Shown here: piece after piece, positions 44,298-55,200 of the stretch | Position numbering within the stretch: position 1 is the first letter of the stretch | Layout: the number at the start of each line of letters is the position of its first letter | Assembly: GCA_029948255.1 (NCBI GenBank) | Contig: JALIZF010001409.1 | Location: 222,787 to 286,786, forward strand | From: Telmatactis stephensoni | Taxonomy: Eukaryota; Cnidaria; Anthozoa; Actiniaria; Isophelliidae | DNA: 64,000 bases | Direction of reading: 5' to 3' | Notes under the pieces: model-generated | What the model was told of the DNA's origin: nothing | Seen by the model: only the letters and a program-made list of their open reading frames with translations | The model's database searches: none | Translations under genes and position numbers: made by a program

Positions 44298-47117
44298 AGT
44301 CAGTCAGTCAGTCAGTCAATCAGTCAGTCATTTAATTATTTATATATCCTTCAATTCATACATCCATGGATCAATTCACTCACTCTCCACTCTAGTCCAG
44401 ACCCAGGCCAGACCCACTTTAGTAAAATTAACAGAGTCCAGAAGAACTTGCATGCATTATGCATTACATTAATGAATCAATCATACCATAAAATTTTGGT
44501 GTGACCTGGTTACAAGGCCTTTTGACAAGTCATACAGGGCTTGGATTTGCTCCAATTTGGGTAAAACATGTTTCGTACAAGTAAAGGCATACTTAATTAA
44601 GTGCTTTGATGAATTCGTTTTCAAAATAAGCCCCATATAGCTGATTTAATTCAGATAAACTTTTGTCTAACCCTTCGTTAACAACTATAGCCTTGCAACC
44701 AGGTCACACCAAAATTTTATGGTGTCTGATTAGTAGATGACGTAAGACATGCGTATGTAAGTAGTTCTTCTGGACTCTGTACGGTTTACTGAAGCAGAGC
44801 TGGGTAAAAAGGGGCCTGGGTCTGAACTATCTCCACTCTTGCTGTCTGTCCAGGTTTTGTGGGACCAGAATCAAATAATTTGGAGCACTACAAGTGTCAC
44901 CATGGCCACGATGCAATAAATCTGTGTCATACTCTAGCGGAACATGCAATATCACTGTATGTCATTGGTATTGTCCTTCCTGAAATTGCATATAACCACA
45001 CAATAGAAAACTACTTTCTGAATGGAATAACTGCTATTACTGGGGGACGATACTTTGAAATCAACGATATGAACCTCTTGAGCACGGTATGTACCTTAAT
45101 TAATTGGGGCAAGTTGCACTTCTCATAAGATCTAAGCCTATTGAATCAATACCTCAAATTAAAACAGAATCAAAAATATTACAAGTGATCAATTTTTCGT
45201 AATAAAATAATTTGCGCAGTACCAATTTTATTCATATTGTCAATTGGATTGTTGTTTATTTGCACTCTTTTTTTTGCAGTAGCTTTACAAAAATTAAATT
45301 GTGAAATTATGAGATTTTACCATGTAATTTTGGAGTTTCAAAGCAAAAAAGATTGTCCAGGTGGTGTAATGTCATCAAAATAAAAATTCTTCAAGTTCCA
45401 ATGTTGTAGGTGCTCATGCCTTGTGTGTGCTTAAAATTATACAGAGCCACCTTAATTTTAGCCTGTGAACAGACACTGTCCTTCTTAATATTAGTAATAA
45501 GTCATAGCATTACCATAAGTGACCAAAGATGATCCAGAATTATAAACAATAAACCTTACTGACCTTATGCTTCTTTGTATCAGGTTATTGAATGCATTTT
45601 AAAGGAGACCAAATCAGTGGAAGGTCTCATGGGTACAGTCAATGACATTGTGATTGAAGAAATCAACAGAGAGTATGGAGATATTAATGGTGGTCATTTG
45701 ACAAGACATCTCCAACGGCAACTTCAACAAAGGTGTGTTAACATGTCAATCTGAATAAGAGCCCTTTAACACTTGGTAAAGTAAACCTAAGGTTGCATTT
45801 CTGTGGCAAAAAAAAAACAACAACCTGACTTGAGAGGAGCAAAAAAGGCAAAAGGGGAAGGAAGCTAGGAATAGTGACTCAATTGTATCACACGAAACCC
45901 AACTAAGAGTTGCCTGTGGAGGGTAAAACTCTAGCAGAAAGTGTAACTCTTGTTTTTAGTTTTGCTAGGGGGTGGGGGGTGGGACTTAAGGGATCATGGG
46001 AGAATGCCAGGTGAACTCATGTTAACCTGGTAGGTGTATGCACAAGCAGCCTAAGACCTTGATTTGTGAATTTGTGAAGTCAACGTGAATGGTTTGTCAC
46101 AGCCAATGAGTTATTACATGGTATAAAATATTACCGCTAATGTCTTACGTACCGCAATGTTTAAGATAACTCCTTTGCTGTATAACAATACCTTCCAACA
46201 ATTCAGTAACATTCACAAACCAAGAAATTGGGCTGCCTGTGGTGTGTGGCCTTCAAATCAAGAATCCAGTTTAATCCTTAGTGACTTCACTTATTTAAGG
46301 GTTTACTGACTTATAACGTTGCTATGCAACGGTTCCGAACACTATACCGCAATTCCAAAATGCTGAATAGTGATTGCAATGCAGGTCGCGAGGTAGAGAA
46401 TACTGCAACTTGCAACATTGAGAAAAGTAGATGTTTCAACTTCCTCTGAAACTTGCAATGCAGTTTTTCGTTGCGTTGCATTGCAAGTTGCAAAGTTTAG
46501 ACGAGTGTAAAAGAATACCTGTGGCGCGTTTCCCGAAAGGGCCGATAATTTTACGGGCTCTTTCACTTACCCGATAACATTTTCGGGTGTTTCCCGTAAA
46601 TTGTTAAGGGCCCGTGAAGTGTTTTTGGCCTTTCGGGAAGTGGATACGGAAAAGAAAGATGAGAATATGGGTTATTCCCTCGCGTTCTGGCATAGTAAGG
46701 GCTTGTCTTTACTGAAATATGAAGGGAAAATTAAAGAGGAAACGCTCGCACTCTACCTAAAAGAGAACACAAGGGACTTTTGTGGTGAACTAACGTGGGC
46801 GACTATTTTGAGAATGACTATTTTGTATTGATTGCTGCAGGTCTCTTAGAGTTGAGAGAATTGTGCAAAATGGAGCAGCTTTGATCCCAGTCTCGAGCAT
46901 TTCAGAAAGAGTCTCATGGGCATATGACCTTGAGGATGCCATTGAAGGGGTTAAGAATATGAGTATTAGAGGACGTATTGGACAAGATCGCAGGTTCAGT
47001 TTCATTACTAATACAGTAACACAGAGAAATGACGACGTTGATATGGAAATCTCCTCTCGTATGGTGAGACGACAGATCCAGAGATCTTCATACTACAAGC
47101 CCACAACAGAGAAATAA
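40937..47117 (+). CDS. Death-effector-domain / vWA-domain protein
   Basis: Six exons: 40937-41276, 42429-42785, 43734-44132, 44854-45086, 45584-45732, 46841-47117. All phases agree; 584 residues, stop TAA. (1) Residues about 10-92 form a death effector domain: INKFLKTLFQIGLEL, VPAQDLMTVNDGQDLMSCLK and GLLSENNLDLFIELLKT. The loop before helix 6 and the Leu-rich helix 5 are classic. (2) Residues about 115-232, all in exon 2, form an alpha/beta segment I do not recognise (FVRLCFCYPAHTF, DVFFVTSWAENGCLETLF). (3) Residues about 243-443 have a vWA fold: KLDIILAIELPFSV, TKLALVTYGRHSNRLF, GTFGIADALNNACS, ATKVCILICFVGP, ISLYVIGI, ITAITGGRYFEI. The metal-site motif DxSxS is replaced by IELPFS. (4) A basic helical tail follows. 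No signal peptide or membrane segment: cytosolic. DEDs mediate homotypic assembly in apoptosis and immunity; the exact role here is unknown. Confidence 0.85.
41546..41965. mobile_element. ~420-bp MITE, GGCC.CGTCCACACG ends
   Basis: CAGGCCACGTCCACACGTAT at the left and the complement of ACGTGTGGACGGGGCCT at the right. Arms of about 60 bp contain GCGTTTAC and GTTTGTAAACGCATA. The interior repeats GTCCACACG(T/A)AAACG several times. Intron 1 of the DED gene. Confidence 0.8.
43219..43368. mobile_element. TA-flanked MITE family, copy 4 (diverged)
   Basis: AGTAGATTTTGTATGATACT at the left; right end CATTTCACACATAC; interior CATATGGCACTGACACGGAC resembles copies 1 and 2. Intron 2 of the DED gene. 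Confidence 0.5.
43380..43733 (-). mobile_element. Retroposed 3'-end fragment (antisense in intron 2)
   Basis: On the minus strand the segment ends CCAATAAAGTTGTG followed by a short A run: a polyadenylation signal plus tail. Upstream is a short open frame (CRQILQDSTYIYWNCFE). This looks like a truncated retrotransposon or processed-transcript 3' end. Its source is not identified. Confidence 0.45.
44150..44345. repeat. (ATTC)n-like and (CAGT)n microsatellites
   Basis: About 44150-44255 has ATTCATTC and ATCCATCC mixtures; about 44258-44330 is nearly pure CAGT/CCGT units. Intron 3 of the DED gene, starting about 15 bp after the donor. Confidence 0.9.
44399..44824. mobile_element. ~426-bp MITE with two nested inverted repeats
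   Basis: Outer: CAGACCCAGGCC..., AACAGAGTCCAGAAGAACTT and complements (CTTCTGGACTCTGT, GGCCTGGGTCTGA). Inner: ACCATAAAATTTTGGTGTGA (44485) and its complement (ending 44722), about 33 bp, near-perfect. It ends about 30 bp before the exon at 44854. Confidence 0.75.
46528..46640. repeat. Small inverted repeat, TTTCCCGAAAGG
   Basis: CGTTTCCCGAAAGG and CCTTTCGGGAAG bound a GC-richer 113-bp hairpin remnant with ACGGGC(T/C)C words. Intron 5 of the DED gene. An adjacent stretch (46310-46500) has TTGCAACTTGCAA-like words related to 52522-52790. Confidence 0.45.
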
Positions 47118-47214
47118 ATCACAGAAAGATACTAGATCTATCAAGTAGCTTAACAGGAAAGTTTACAGCTTTGAAAGAAAATAATAAACAATAGCTACAC
47201 TTCAGGGACCACGG

Positions 47215-47636
47215 AGCACCTTAAAAAGTGCTGGGGCTCTATAAGAGACCAGTATGGGAAAAAGTGGTGGAGTTAAGATTGGAAAATATAAGAGACTACA
47301 ATCTCGGTCAAAACTGTTAGGACCTTTTAGAATTTCTGTGTAATTTTCCAGTTTCACAATGCTCCCCCCACCCCCACCCCTCCCCCCTCCCCATTCGATG
47401 TTGAAAAGTAACGGCCAGCTCACGGGCAATCAGTCTCCTCCAACATTGGATGGGGGGAGAGGGGGAAATGCATTTGGAAAGCCTAATCTTGCGGTGCAAT
47501 CGGTCTTAACACGAAAAAAACGTTTTCAAGTTGAAGAGTCCTAACAGGTTTTGACCAATTAAGATTGTAGTATGGGAAAAGGGAAAAAGTGGTAGGGCTA
47601 TAGTCCACCCAGCCCCTTCCCCTCCGCGGGCCCTGC
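47215..47636. mobile_element. Imperfect inverted-repeat element downstream of the DED gene
   Basis: ACAATCTCGGTCAAAACTGT (about 47300) pairs with GTTTTGACCAATTAAGATTGT (about 47550). GGTCCTAACAG/CTGTTAGGAC and GTATGGGAAAAAGTGG recur. C-rich core. Confidence 0.55.
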
Positions 47637-47993
47637 ACTTATAAAGTAAAAGTGTAAAATTTTCATTGAAGTCACCCCTAGAGTCGGTTCCATAATTAGT
47701 TTGAATGAATGAATTTCGTGGTCCATAAAACCGTGCTGGTTGGACCTTTTTCTTTATTTTTCATTATGTGATTAGTTGTAGACAGGTTTTCAAGATTAAG
47801 AGCTCGGTCGAGTAGTCGACTCTTCTTGTAGATTAGCTCCATGATGTTCAACCCAACGTTCGATTGGTCCAGCAGATTGACCGATGGACAGCAATATATA
47901 ACACTGACGCACGTCTCGGTACTTTAGTATAAACACGATTATTGTAGAATGCACAAGAAAAGCAAGCTTTGGAACATGTGGCGTAGGACCACA

Positions 47994-48291
47994 GGCTTCC
48001 CATGCTCTGTGTGAGTACGGGTGTAATATGAGTTGGGGTGGTTGGGCTGCCTGTGGTAACTATCTCAACGGTCTTCCATATGTATTCAAATTTTCTCTTC
48101 TGAATTGAAGATATTTGATGTTGAAATTTCAAAAATGGCCGCGTGCTTATTTCCATTTTGAGCCCGTTTAAGTGGATTTTGGGAGCGTCGAGTTTTGATC
48201 CCGCTGTTAGTGAAGAATGAAGGGTTCTTGTCGAAATCGTTACCACGGGCATAGTACCCCCGTAATACTCACACAGAGCATGGGAAGCGGG
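47994..48291. mobile_element. ~300-bp inverted-repeat element
   Basis: GCTTCCCATGCTCTGTGTGA and the complement of TCACACAGAGCATGGGAAGC form 28-bp ends. The 134-aa minus ORF inside has no family resemblance. Confidence 0.55.
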
Positions 48292-48370
48292 TGGTAGTAG
48301 AGTTTTCTCTTGCTTTTCGACTGCTTTACCATATCAGTATGCCAGTAGATAGGTAGCCACACTAATGATA

Positions 48371-48780
48371 TTAAGAGGAACGCCCGGGGGGGGGGGGGGG
48401 GGGGGGACTCCGATCGTAAATGGACGGGGATGCTCGTCGTACCTTTTAGGGGTCAAAATCTGCAATCTGGTACCTTTTAGGGTGTCTCAGACTTAATTGG
48501 ACTACCAGAGACATAGCTGGTACCTTTAGGGACTGTTTTGGGGTAAATAAACTACCTAAAATAAGCATGAAAGGGACGATTTCGATGATCTGAATTGAAT
48601 CTTCAAAGCACATCGATAACTGAATGTTTCATTACTTTAATTCTTTATTATTTTTGAATTGGTACCTTTTAGGGGTAGAAATCAATTGTTGCCACTCCCA
48701 CTCAGGTACCTTTTAGGGGTCATTTTCAAAATTTCCGACGAGCATCCCCGTCCTCATATATAGGAGTCCCCACCCCCCGG
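48371..48780 (-). mobile_element. hAT-like non-autonomous element, copy 2
   Basis: Same family as 125-553, reversed. CCCGGG plus a G-run opens it and CCCCCCGG closes it. GGACGGGGATGCTCGTCG lies near both ends, and there are five GGTACCTTT(T)AGGG motifs. The flanks GAGGAACG and AAGGAACG look like an 8-bp target duplication with one change. Confidence 0.85.
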
Positions 48781-48842
48781 AAGGAACGTTTTCTCAATAT
48801 AGCTTTGTACCACACCTATTTTTGTTGCTCAGTGCTTGAATA

Positions 48843-48945
48843 TGAAAAAATCTCCTCTTGGAATTTAGATATTTGTGTCAATTGAAAATATCTGCATATA
48901 TACATAGGAAAATATTAAGAGGAGATTTTTTTCAATATCGAATAA
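48843..48945. repeat. ~100-bp inverted repeat
   Basis: ATGAAAAAATCTCCTCTT and the complement AAGAGGAGATTTTTTTCA bound an AT-rich core. Probably a small MITE. Confidence 0.55.
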
Positions 48946-49149
48946 TAATGGGCAAAAGTGCCAAACACTAGACCTTGCAAGTTTTAATTCAAATTTTCGT
49001 TTTGGATTAACACTCAAATTCTATTTTTATCAGCTACCGGAATTGATCTAAGATAAGATACAATGCTTGTTTAAAACTGTAGTCTTTTGAATTGTACAAA
49101 GTTGTTATCCTGTATTTTTATTCGAATTTAGCAACTTTCAAGCTGAATG

Positions 49150-50297
49150 TAAAGAATTACCATACAGCCCTTCTCTCCAACGCATCCATTTTCTACTCTC
49201 GTCTTTCTGCAATTCCCTAGTCTGCTGATCCCAATCCAGTCCAAAAACATATATCTCTTTGAATAGAATCTTAGCAGCTATAACTTTTGGACTTACCAGA
49301 CCAAACGGATCATACAAACTGGCACATTGCTGAGAATGCTACGCTTGGTATGCGGCAAACTGTCTGCCTTCTCAACAATTTGATCAAAGTTGATCTGAAA
49401 TGCATCATGTTCTACATCCCATGACATACCTAACACCTTGTCACACCCCTTGCTCGTGACAACTCCAAAGCTTGATTTCGCGTAAGACTCATTTCTGAAA
49501 ACTCACTATCCATCAACTCTTGTACAACTCATCACTGCTTGACACCGGTTTCCTTAACGAAAACCCTCCTTCACTCAGCCGTGTCATAGCCGTTGACTTC
49601 AATTCAAGAGCATGCTCAACAGAATCCTCGCCTGTCATCATCTTTTCCACGAACTGAGGATCTACACTTAAATACTTGTTACGCATTGTTCCATTGAGCA
49701 AAAATTCGGCGACGCATTCAATTAACCCAAACACTACCCTACAAAATCTGTACACTAAAACGTACGTCAGGATTGACATCCTGTGGGTTCTCTGGCCACA
49801 AAAACCTTAAACAGTCTCGATCCTTCTCATCAACTTCAACATTCAAAAAAGCCTTTTCGATGTCGGCAGTAAAGTGCAACATTAAACATTCGAAACCTTA
49901 GTAAAATGTCATATAACAGCGGATTCAAAGATGCACGGGCCCACATGCAGACAGTCATTGAGCGAAACACTGCTCTTAGATTTCTCACGACGACGCATCG
50001 TAAACTACCCTTACCTTTATTTGTGGTAGCTGTATCCCTCCTAAGAACAGGATGATGTGGAAGGTAATGTACCGTATCACTGCTGTCTGCATTTGCAACC
50101 GTCTCAATAATACCCGACCTTAACTGATCTTTGATTACATCGTCATACTCCCTTACAATAGCAGGCTCTCTTCTCAACCTTTCCAATGTACCCTTCAATC
50201 TACACATACTGTTTTCGTAGTTAGTGGGCCGCAAACTTTCGTGACCTCTCCAAGGCAAGTTCACAGAATACCTCTTACCATTAAACATGATTGTCAA
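49150..50297 (-). pseudogene. BEL/Pao-type LTR retrotransposon pol fragment, broken
   Basis: Minus-strand reading from 50297 gives GKRYSVNLPWRGHESLRPTN, RLRREPAIVREYDDVIKDQL and VHYLPHHPVLRRD: the stretch preceding and opening the RT of BEL/Pao elements. It then shifts frame repeatedly. Later pieces are NPLLYDILLRFRMFNV, YRFCRVVFGL, FLLNGTMRN and ALELKSTAMTRLSEGGFSLRK. Below 49500 the same gene continues in other frames. The segment with the catalytic aspartates appears deleted (between FVEKMM and TGEDSVEH). No LTRs seen. Inactive remnant. Confidence 0.75.
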
Positions 50298-52256
50298 GGA
50301 ATTTCTCCTTTACCTCGTCGGTCTCGCGAGTTTCCAATAATCAGAGCTTGTGCCATATAATTTAACCGGAAGTAGCTTGTGCCATATAATCATTATTCTA
50401 CTAAACTTCGTCGAACATGGCTAATAGTCGACTCGGTAATAAAAAGATACAACCATCCTTTTATACATTATTACCCACATACAAGTAGTATACAAAATAG
50501 GGATTCTAAGTCCAGCGGATCATTGCGGATCTGTGGATCCGCCATGAGAGTGACGCAATCGCTATTCTGGGTACTACTTTGATGACGTCAACTTGACGTC
50601 ACATCCGTAAGAGCCAATCAGAAGCCGAAGACCCCTCTGGTTCGTTCGAACACGTCATATCTATTTTTAGAATCGCAGTGCAGTGTCAGCCCAGGTCACG
50701 TCTATTTTTAGCCAGAATGGCTCCGGTACCACCGGTATCAGTTCGGTACAACCTCGGTACGACCAAAGCGATTTAACATTTCTATTTTCAGAATTCTAGT
50801 CGTTCGTTGTGTTGTTTTAGTTCTGTTTATTTATTTAAATGTTCTGAACCAACCAGACTTTCATTGGTTTTTTTTTTTGGTTTTCGGGATCAAGTAAGGC
50901 CGAGAGACTTGATAAACGATACATAATTTTAGAGGATGGGATGACCACCCTCCGGGTGGCATGGGGGTCTCAAAAGAAAAAAAACCTTCGTGGGGGGTGG
51001 GGGGTATGGATATTTTCTGGAACTACACATTGTTTCGAAAATCGCTGTAAAAGAACGTTCCTCGAAAACGGACAGCTCTACTTCGTGACATCTTTTGAGT
51101 TTTTGTCTTGCCTTCCAATTATAGCACTTTTCCCTTAGAATTCATCCTGTCCACTTTTGGGCGCTTCGACTGTATACGTCACGTGCCACATACATAGGAA
51201 TCAAAACGAGGCGATCCACGAATTATTCTTGGGACGACTTTTGGAATGCCACTGTGAGACAAGTTGCTCCCTATGGATCTAGCTGTGCTTCTAAGTCTTT
51301 CTTGTAGTGTTGGATCTGTTTTCTGTTTTCTAGGCAAGAGTTGTTTGGACTCCAGGGTATTGTTTTATTCAAAGTTCTTTGCTCTTGGCTATTGCTTTGT
51401 TGTCTTCGTACTCAAGTGCCCTTCTGTTGTCGTTCATCAAAGCCACTGGTGACTACAAACAAACAACAAAGAAACAAACAACAACAAAAAGATCTAAACT
51501 TGTTAACTACAAATGTAGTTACTGTTCTAATTTACTCACAAGTAACCAGCTTAAAAGTCTTATTGAAGTGGCTCTAATTTCAAGTCGTGAAATCTTGGTT
51601 TCTTAAAATCTTATCTTACTGAGAGCCCTAAAATCTTAAAATTAATAAAATCAATTGCTAAACTAAAGTAAGGTACAAATGCATCCTCGTTCCCAGGCCC
51701 TTCTCAAAAAAAAAAAACAAACAAAGAAGGACCTGGGAACGAGGATGCAAATGAATCGAATGCACAAGAAAGAGATTCTCCAGATCGGTTTTTTTTTTTT
51801 TACCAGGGTCTTGCATTGTCACTCATAAGATAGCTGCTGCAAGAGTGGTTTACATGGGTATGTCACCATAGTTACAATAAGATTTTGATCATAAGTAACA
51901 ACTCAGATGTTACTGAGAATTTTGAATTTTATAGAATAGGGATCAATTGCATACTAATCACGCCAAATGTCACTTAAATAACGTATTATAATTTTTTAGG
52001 GATTTTTTTTCGTGATGCTTTTTGTGTATCTAAATAATTTTTGGTTGGACTAGCTTGTATGGTTCCTTGTGTTCCCCTCTAGTTCTTCTCCACTGCATTT
52101 CTTTATATATTTTCTTATCGGTAACATTTCTTTATAGTCTCGTACTTGTCGTGTTTTGGCCAAGTAGACTCATCACTGGATCAACGTTAGGAGTCATACT
52201 ACTCACATTACCAATTATCTCATAAATGCCACAGGACCGTTAATGAACAACTCATT
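50298..52256. other. Intergenic, repeat debris, no gene seen
   Basis: Contains a direct pair AGCTTGTGCCATATAAT (about 50346 and 50373), a CRE-like GATGACGTCAACTTGACGTCA near 50580, and homopolymer runs. No coding sequence recognised. Confidence 0.4.
51682..51747. mobile_element. 66-bp hairpin MITE
   Basis: GCATCCTCGTTCCCAGGCCC and the complement of GGACCTGGGAACGAGGATGC surround an A-rich loop. AAAT flanks both sides. Confidence 0.7.
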
Positions 52257-55200
52257 TCACTGGTTAATGCAGTAGCAATATTTTCTCATGTGCTGGTGCG
52301 TTTCCATGATGCATTTTGGTTGGTCGCCATATTGGTCAAGCCGACTCATCTCTGGGTTAACGTGGGGGGTCATACTACTCACGTGACCCGTGACCTCATA
52401 GATACCATTATTTGGTGCAGTTACCACTTGTACTTGGTAATTACACATTCCTGTTAACATAAAAGAAGAGAGTTTAGTGTAAGGCAAGCAGTAAATCCAG
52501 TACATTTGTCGCAGCAAACTGAAGGCCCGGTAATACGAGCAACAAAGTCGTGCAACTTGTCGCGCAACATTGTTGCGTTGCAAGTTGCAGAGCAAATGTT
52601 GCTCGTATTACCACCCAGCGCGCAACAAATTTTCTTTGTTGCACGAAGTAGAAGCACTGTCTACTTTTTGCAACAAAGAAAATTTGTTGCGCGCGGGGTG
52701 GTAATACGAGCAACATTTGCTCTGCAACTTGCAACGCAACAATGTTGCGCGACAAGTTGCACGATTTTGTTGCTCGTATTACCGGGCCTTGATGCACAAA
52801 AGCATCACACACAGTCATTTTGCCCTTTTTTAGAAACAGTCGTAGAGTCGTTCACTTAGTGGAAACACAGAGTGCCGTCTATTTGAAAGATTGAAACCGA
52901 TTGGAAAAAAGCATACTTTCTTTATCTATTAATTTAATTCACAAAGGTTTCCCATGAACGTGAATTATACGTTTTAGTGTTCCGTATACATAAGGCCGTT
53001 TAGTTCTTATGTCTAAGGTGAAAAAAAAACACAAACAAACAAACAAAACAAAACAAAAACAAACAAAAAAGAAACAAAAAACTTTTTTTAATATACTTAT
53101 CACTATTACTCGATTCTGACTGTCTGGGGGCTACTTAATTAGAAAAAGGTGGAGCATGTCTGACAGTGAGCTCAGATCAGAAACGTACACCTAAAGCACA
53201 CGCGACTAGATCTAAGGGTAAACTAACTCAGGTGACCGTGAAAAAAATGGTGTTTTTACATTTATCCCGATCAGAATGGACGCAGTCTAAAATATAGCTA
53301 CATTTCTAGTTGTTCTTGCAGCTGCTGTTGGTGCTGCAGCTGTTGTTGTTGCATACACCTGAGTTAGTTTACCCTTATCTAGATCTAGTCGCGTGTGCTT
53401 TAGGTGTACGTTTCTGATCTGAGCCGCCTCACTGTCAGACATACCCCACCTTTTTCTAACTAAGTAGCCCCCAGACAGTCAGAATCGAGTAATAGTGATA
53501 AGTATATTAAAAGTACTTTTAACAATGCTATTACCTTTTGGTTTTGAGCCCTTAGCTACAACTCGACCATCAACATCAGCAGATTTGTCAAAGGTTTCAA
53601 CTTGATCATTTGGTGCAAGATAAACAGGATTTTGAATTTTTTCCATCACTAGCGTCGAGCACTTGCTTTGGAGATTTTCTTTCTTGATAAGCTGTAAACA
53701 AAAAACTAGCCCTTTAGAAAACAAGACATTATCAGTTCGAGGGCAGTGGAGTACAATCAGGGTTTCGAAAATGACAAGGTTTTGTTCCGAAAAACAAACA
53801 TTACACAACATGCCCTCAGAACACTGGAATATTTAATATCCCAAAGCCGTCGATCGTAGGGGAGCCAAGATGAAAGAGGGAAGAGCAGTTGTGGCTTTTA
53901 GAAATGATTTAGGGTTGTCAAATGTGAGGGGCGTCTTTTTCGCCTTTCTCAATCCTCCTCCCCTGCCTCTCAACTTTTGCCCTGTGTCCCCAAAGATGAA
54001 ATCAATCCTCCTAAAATTTCACAGTTTCCCAAGTCACATTTCAAATATTCAACCACGTACATTGCGACCCCCCCCCCCCCCCCTCAATCTCATGTCTGAG
54101 TACCCTTCTGGGACAGACATCCTTTGCTCATTTAAATGGGACAGCAATATTTTCAAACAAGTATAAATATATCAACTCAAAGAATTAGATGGTTGATAAT
54201 TCAAGAGGTCTTGCTAAATCAGAGTGAATGATATCTGTTCAAATTCCAAGTCCTCTTAAAATATTTCAGTTCAAAAGAAGGATTCAGGGTTTGATCAAAG
54301 CTCCTTATCTTTGCTTTAATAAGCAACTTAACACTACCTCATTAATTGTGTGTACAGTCTCCTCTGCAATCTGCTTAATGTGTTTATGATGCGGATCCAC
54401 TGGTTTCCAACTTATGCATGGACAAAAATGCTCTGGATTCCCTGCTTCCTGACAAGTCCGTGACTTAGGAATCTCATGAAATAAACTCTGTCCATGTTTG
54501 TGAGATTCATGATGAGATTTGGAGAGAATATGGTGTAAAGTTGCATGGAGATCATATGGTGAAGTCAGTCTTTCTGTATTTGTTTCCAAATTTAGAACAT
54601 ATTCAGGAAACTTTTCCTTAAACCACTTAGGGAAGGATATCGACAGTAAAGGCAATCTTTCCTCTAGTTTTCCAATAAGGGTTTTACGGATTGCTCCATA
54701 ACGTATACCATGGTCGCCAAGGACAACCAACAATGTGTTGTCCAGGTGACCACTTGTTTTCATATCTTTCAAAAATTCCAAGAAATCATCCTGTAGATAA
54801 CCAAGACTATTTGTGTCATCATGCCCAATACAAAAGAATGAAAACGAAAACTTTCTTTTCTGTGGATATGCTTCGAAGAAACTTTTGATCAGTCGAAATC
54901 TCTTCCTATAAGCAGGTTCAGTTCCAAGGCAGTAGTACTCATTACCGCCTGTTTGTTCCGAAGCTGCTACCCAGAAATTCCTCATCCAGTGATCGACTGG
55001 CTTTTCTGAGAATCCTTTCAGCCGATAGTGGACGCTTGCATACTTTGCTTGGTCTTCAGAGAAGAAGGTCGCGTAGCCATGTTCATGAAGTGTGTTAAAA
55101 ATAAAAGGCCACTTGTCAATGTAGTCACCGTTTCTGAAATAAATAAACCATACAAAAATCAACATGTGAGTCGAGTGATTATTTGCAAAATACTTAATGT

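Noticed and set aside
47848..48252. 134-aa minus-strand ORF
   Set aside because: Lies between the ends of an inverted-repeat element, with no recognisable domain or splice context.
52454..52859. Overlapping ORFs of 60-117 aa on both strands
   Set aside because: They mirror each other because the DNA is palindromic; no family resemblance.
54305..54337. Stop at 54305 as the true end of the DUF229 protein
   Set aside because: A phase-0 donor just before it joins two further in-frame exons encoding a Cys-rich C-terminus that resembles other DUF229 proteins. A retained-intron form is still possible.
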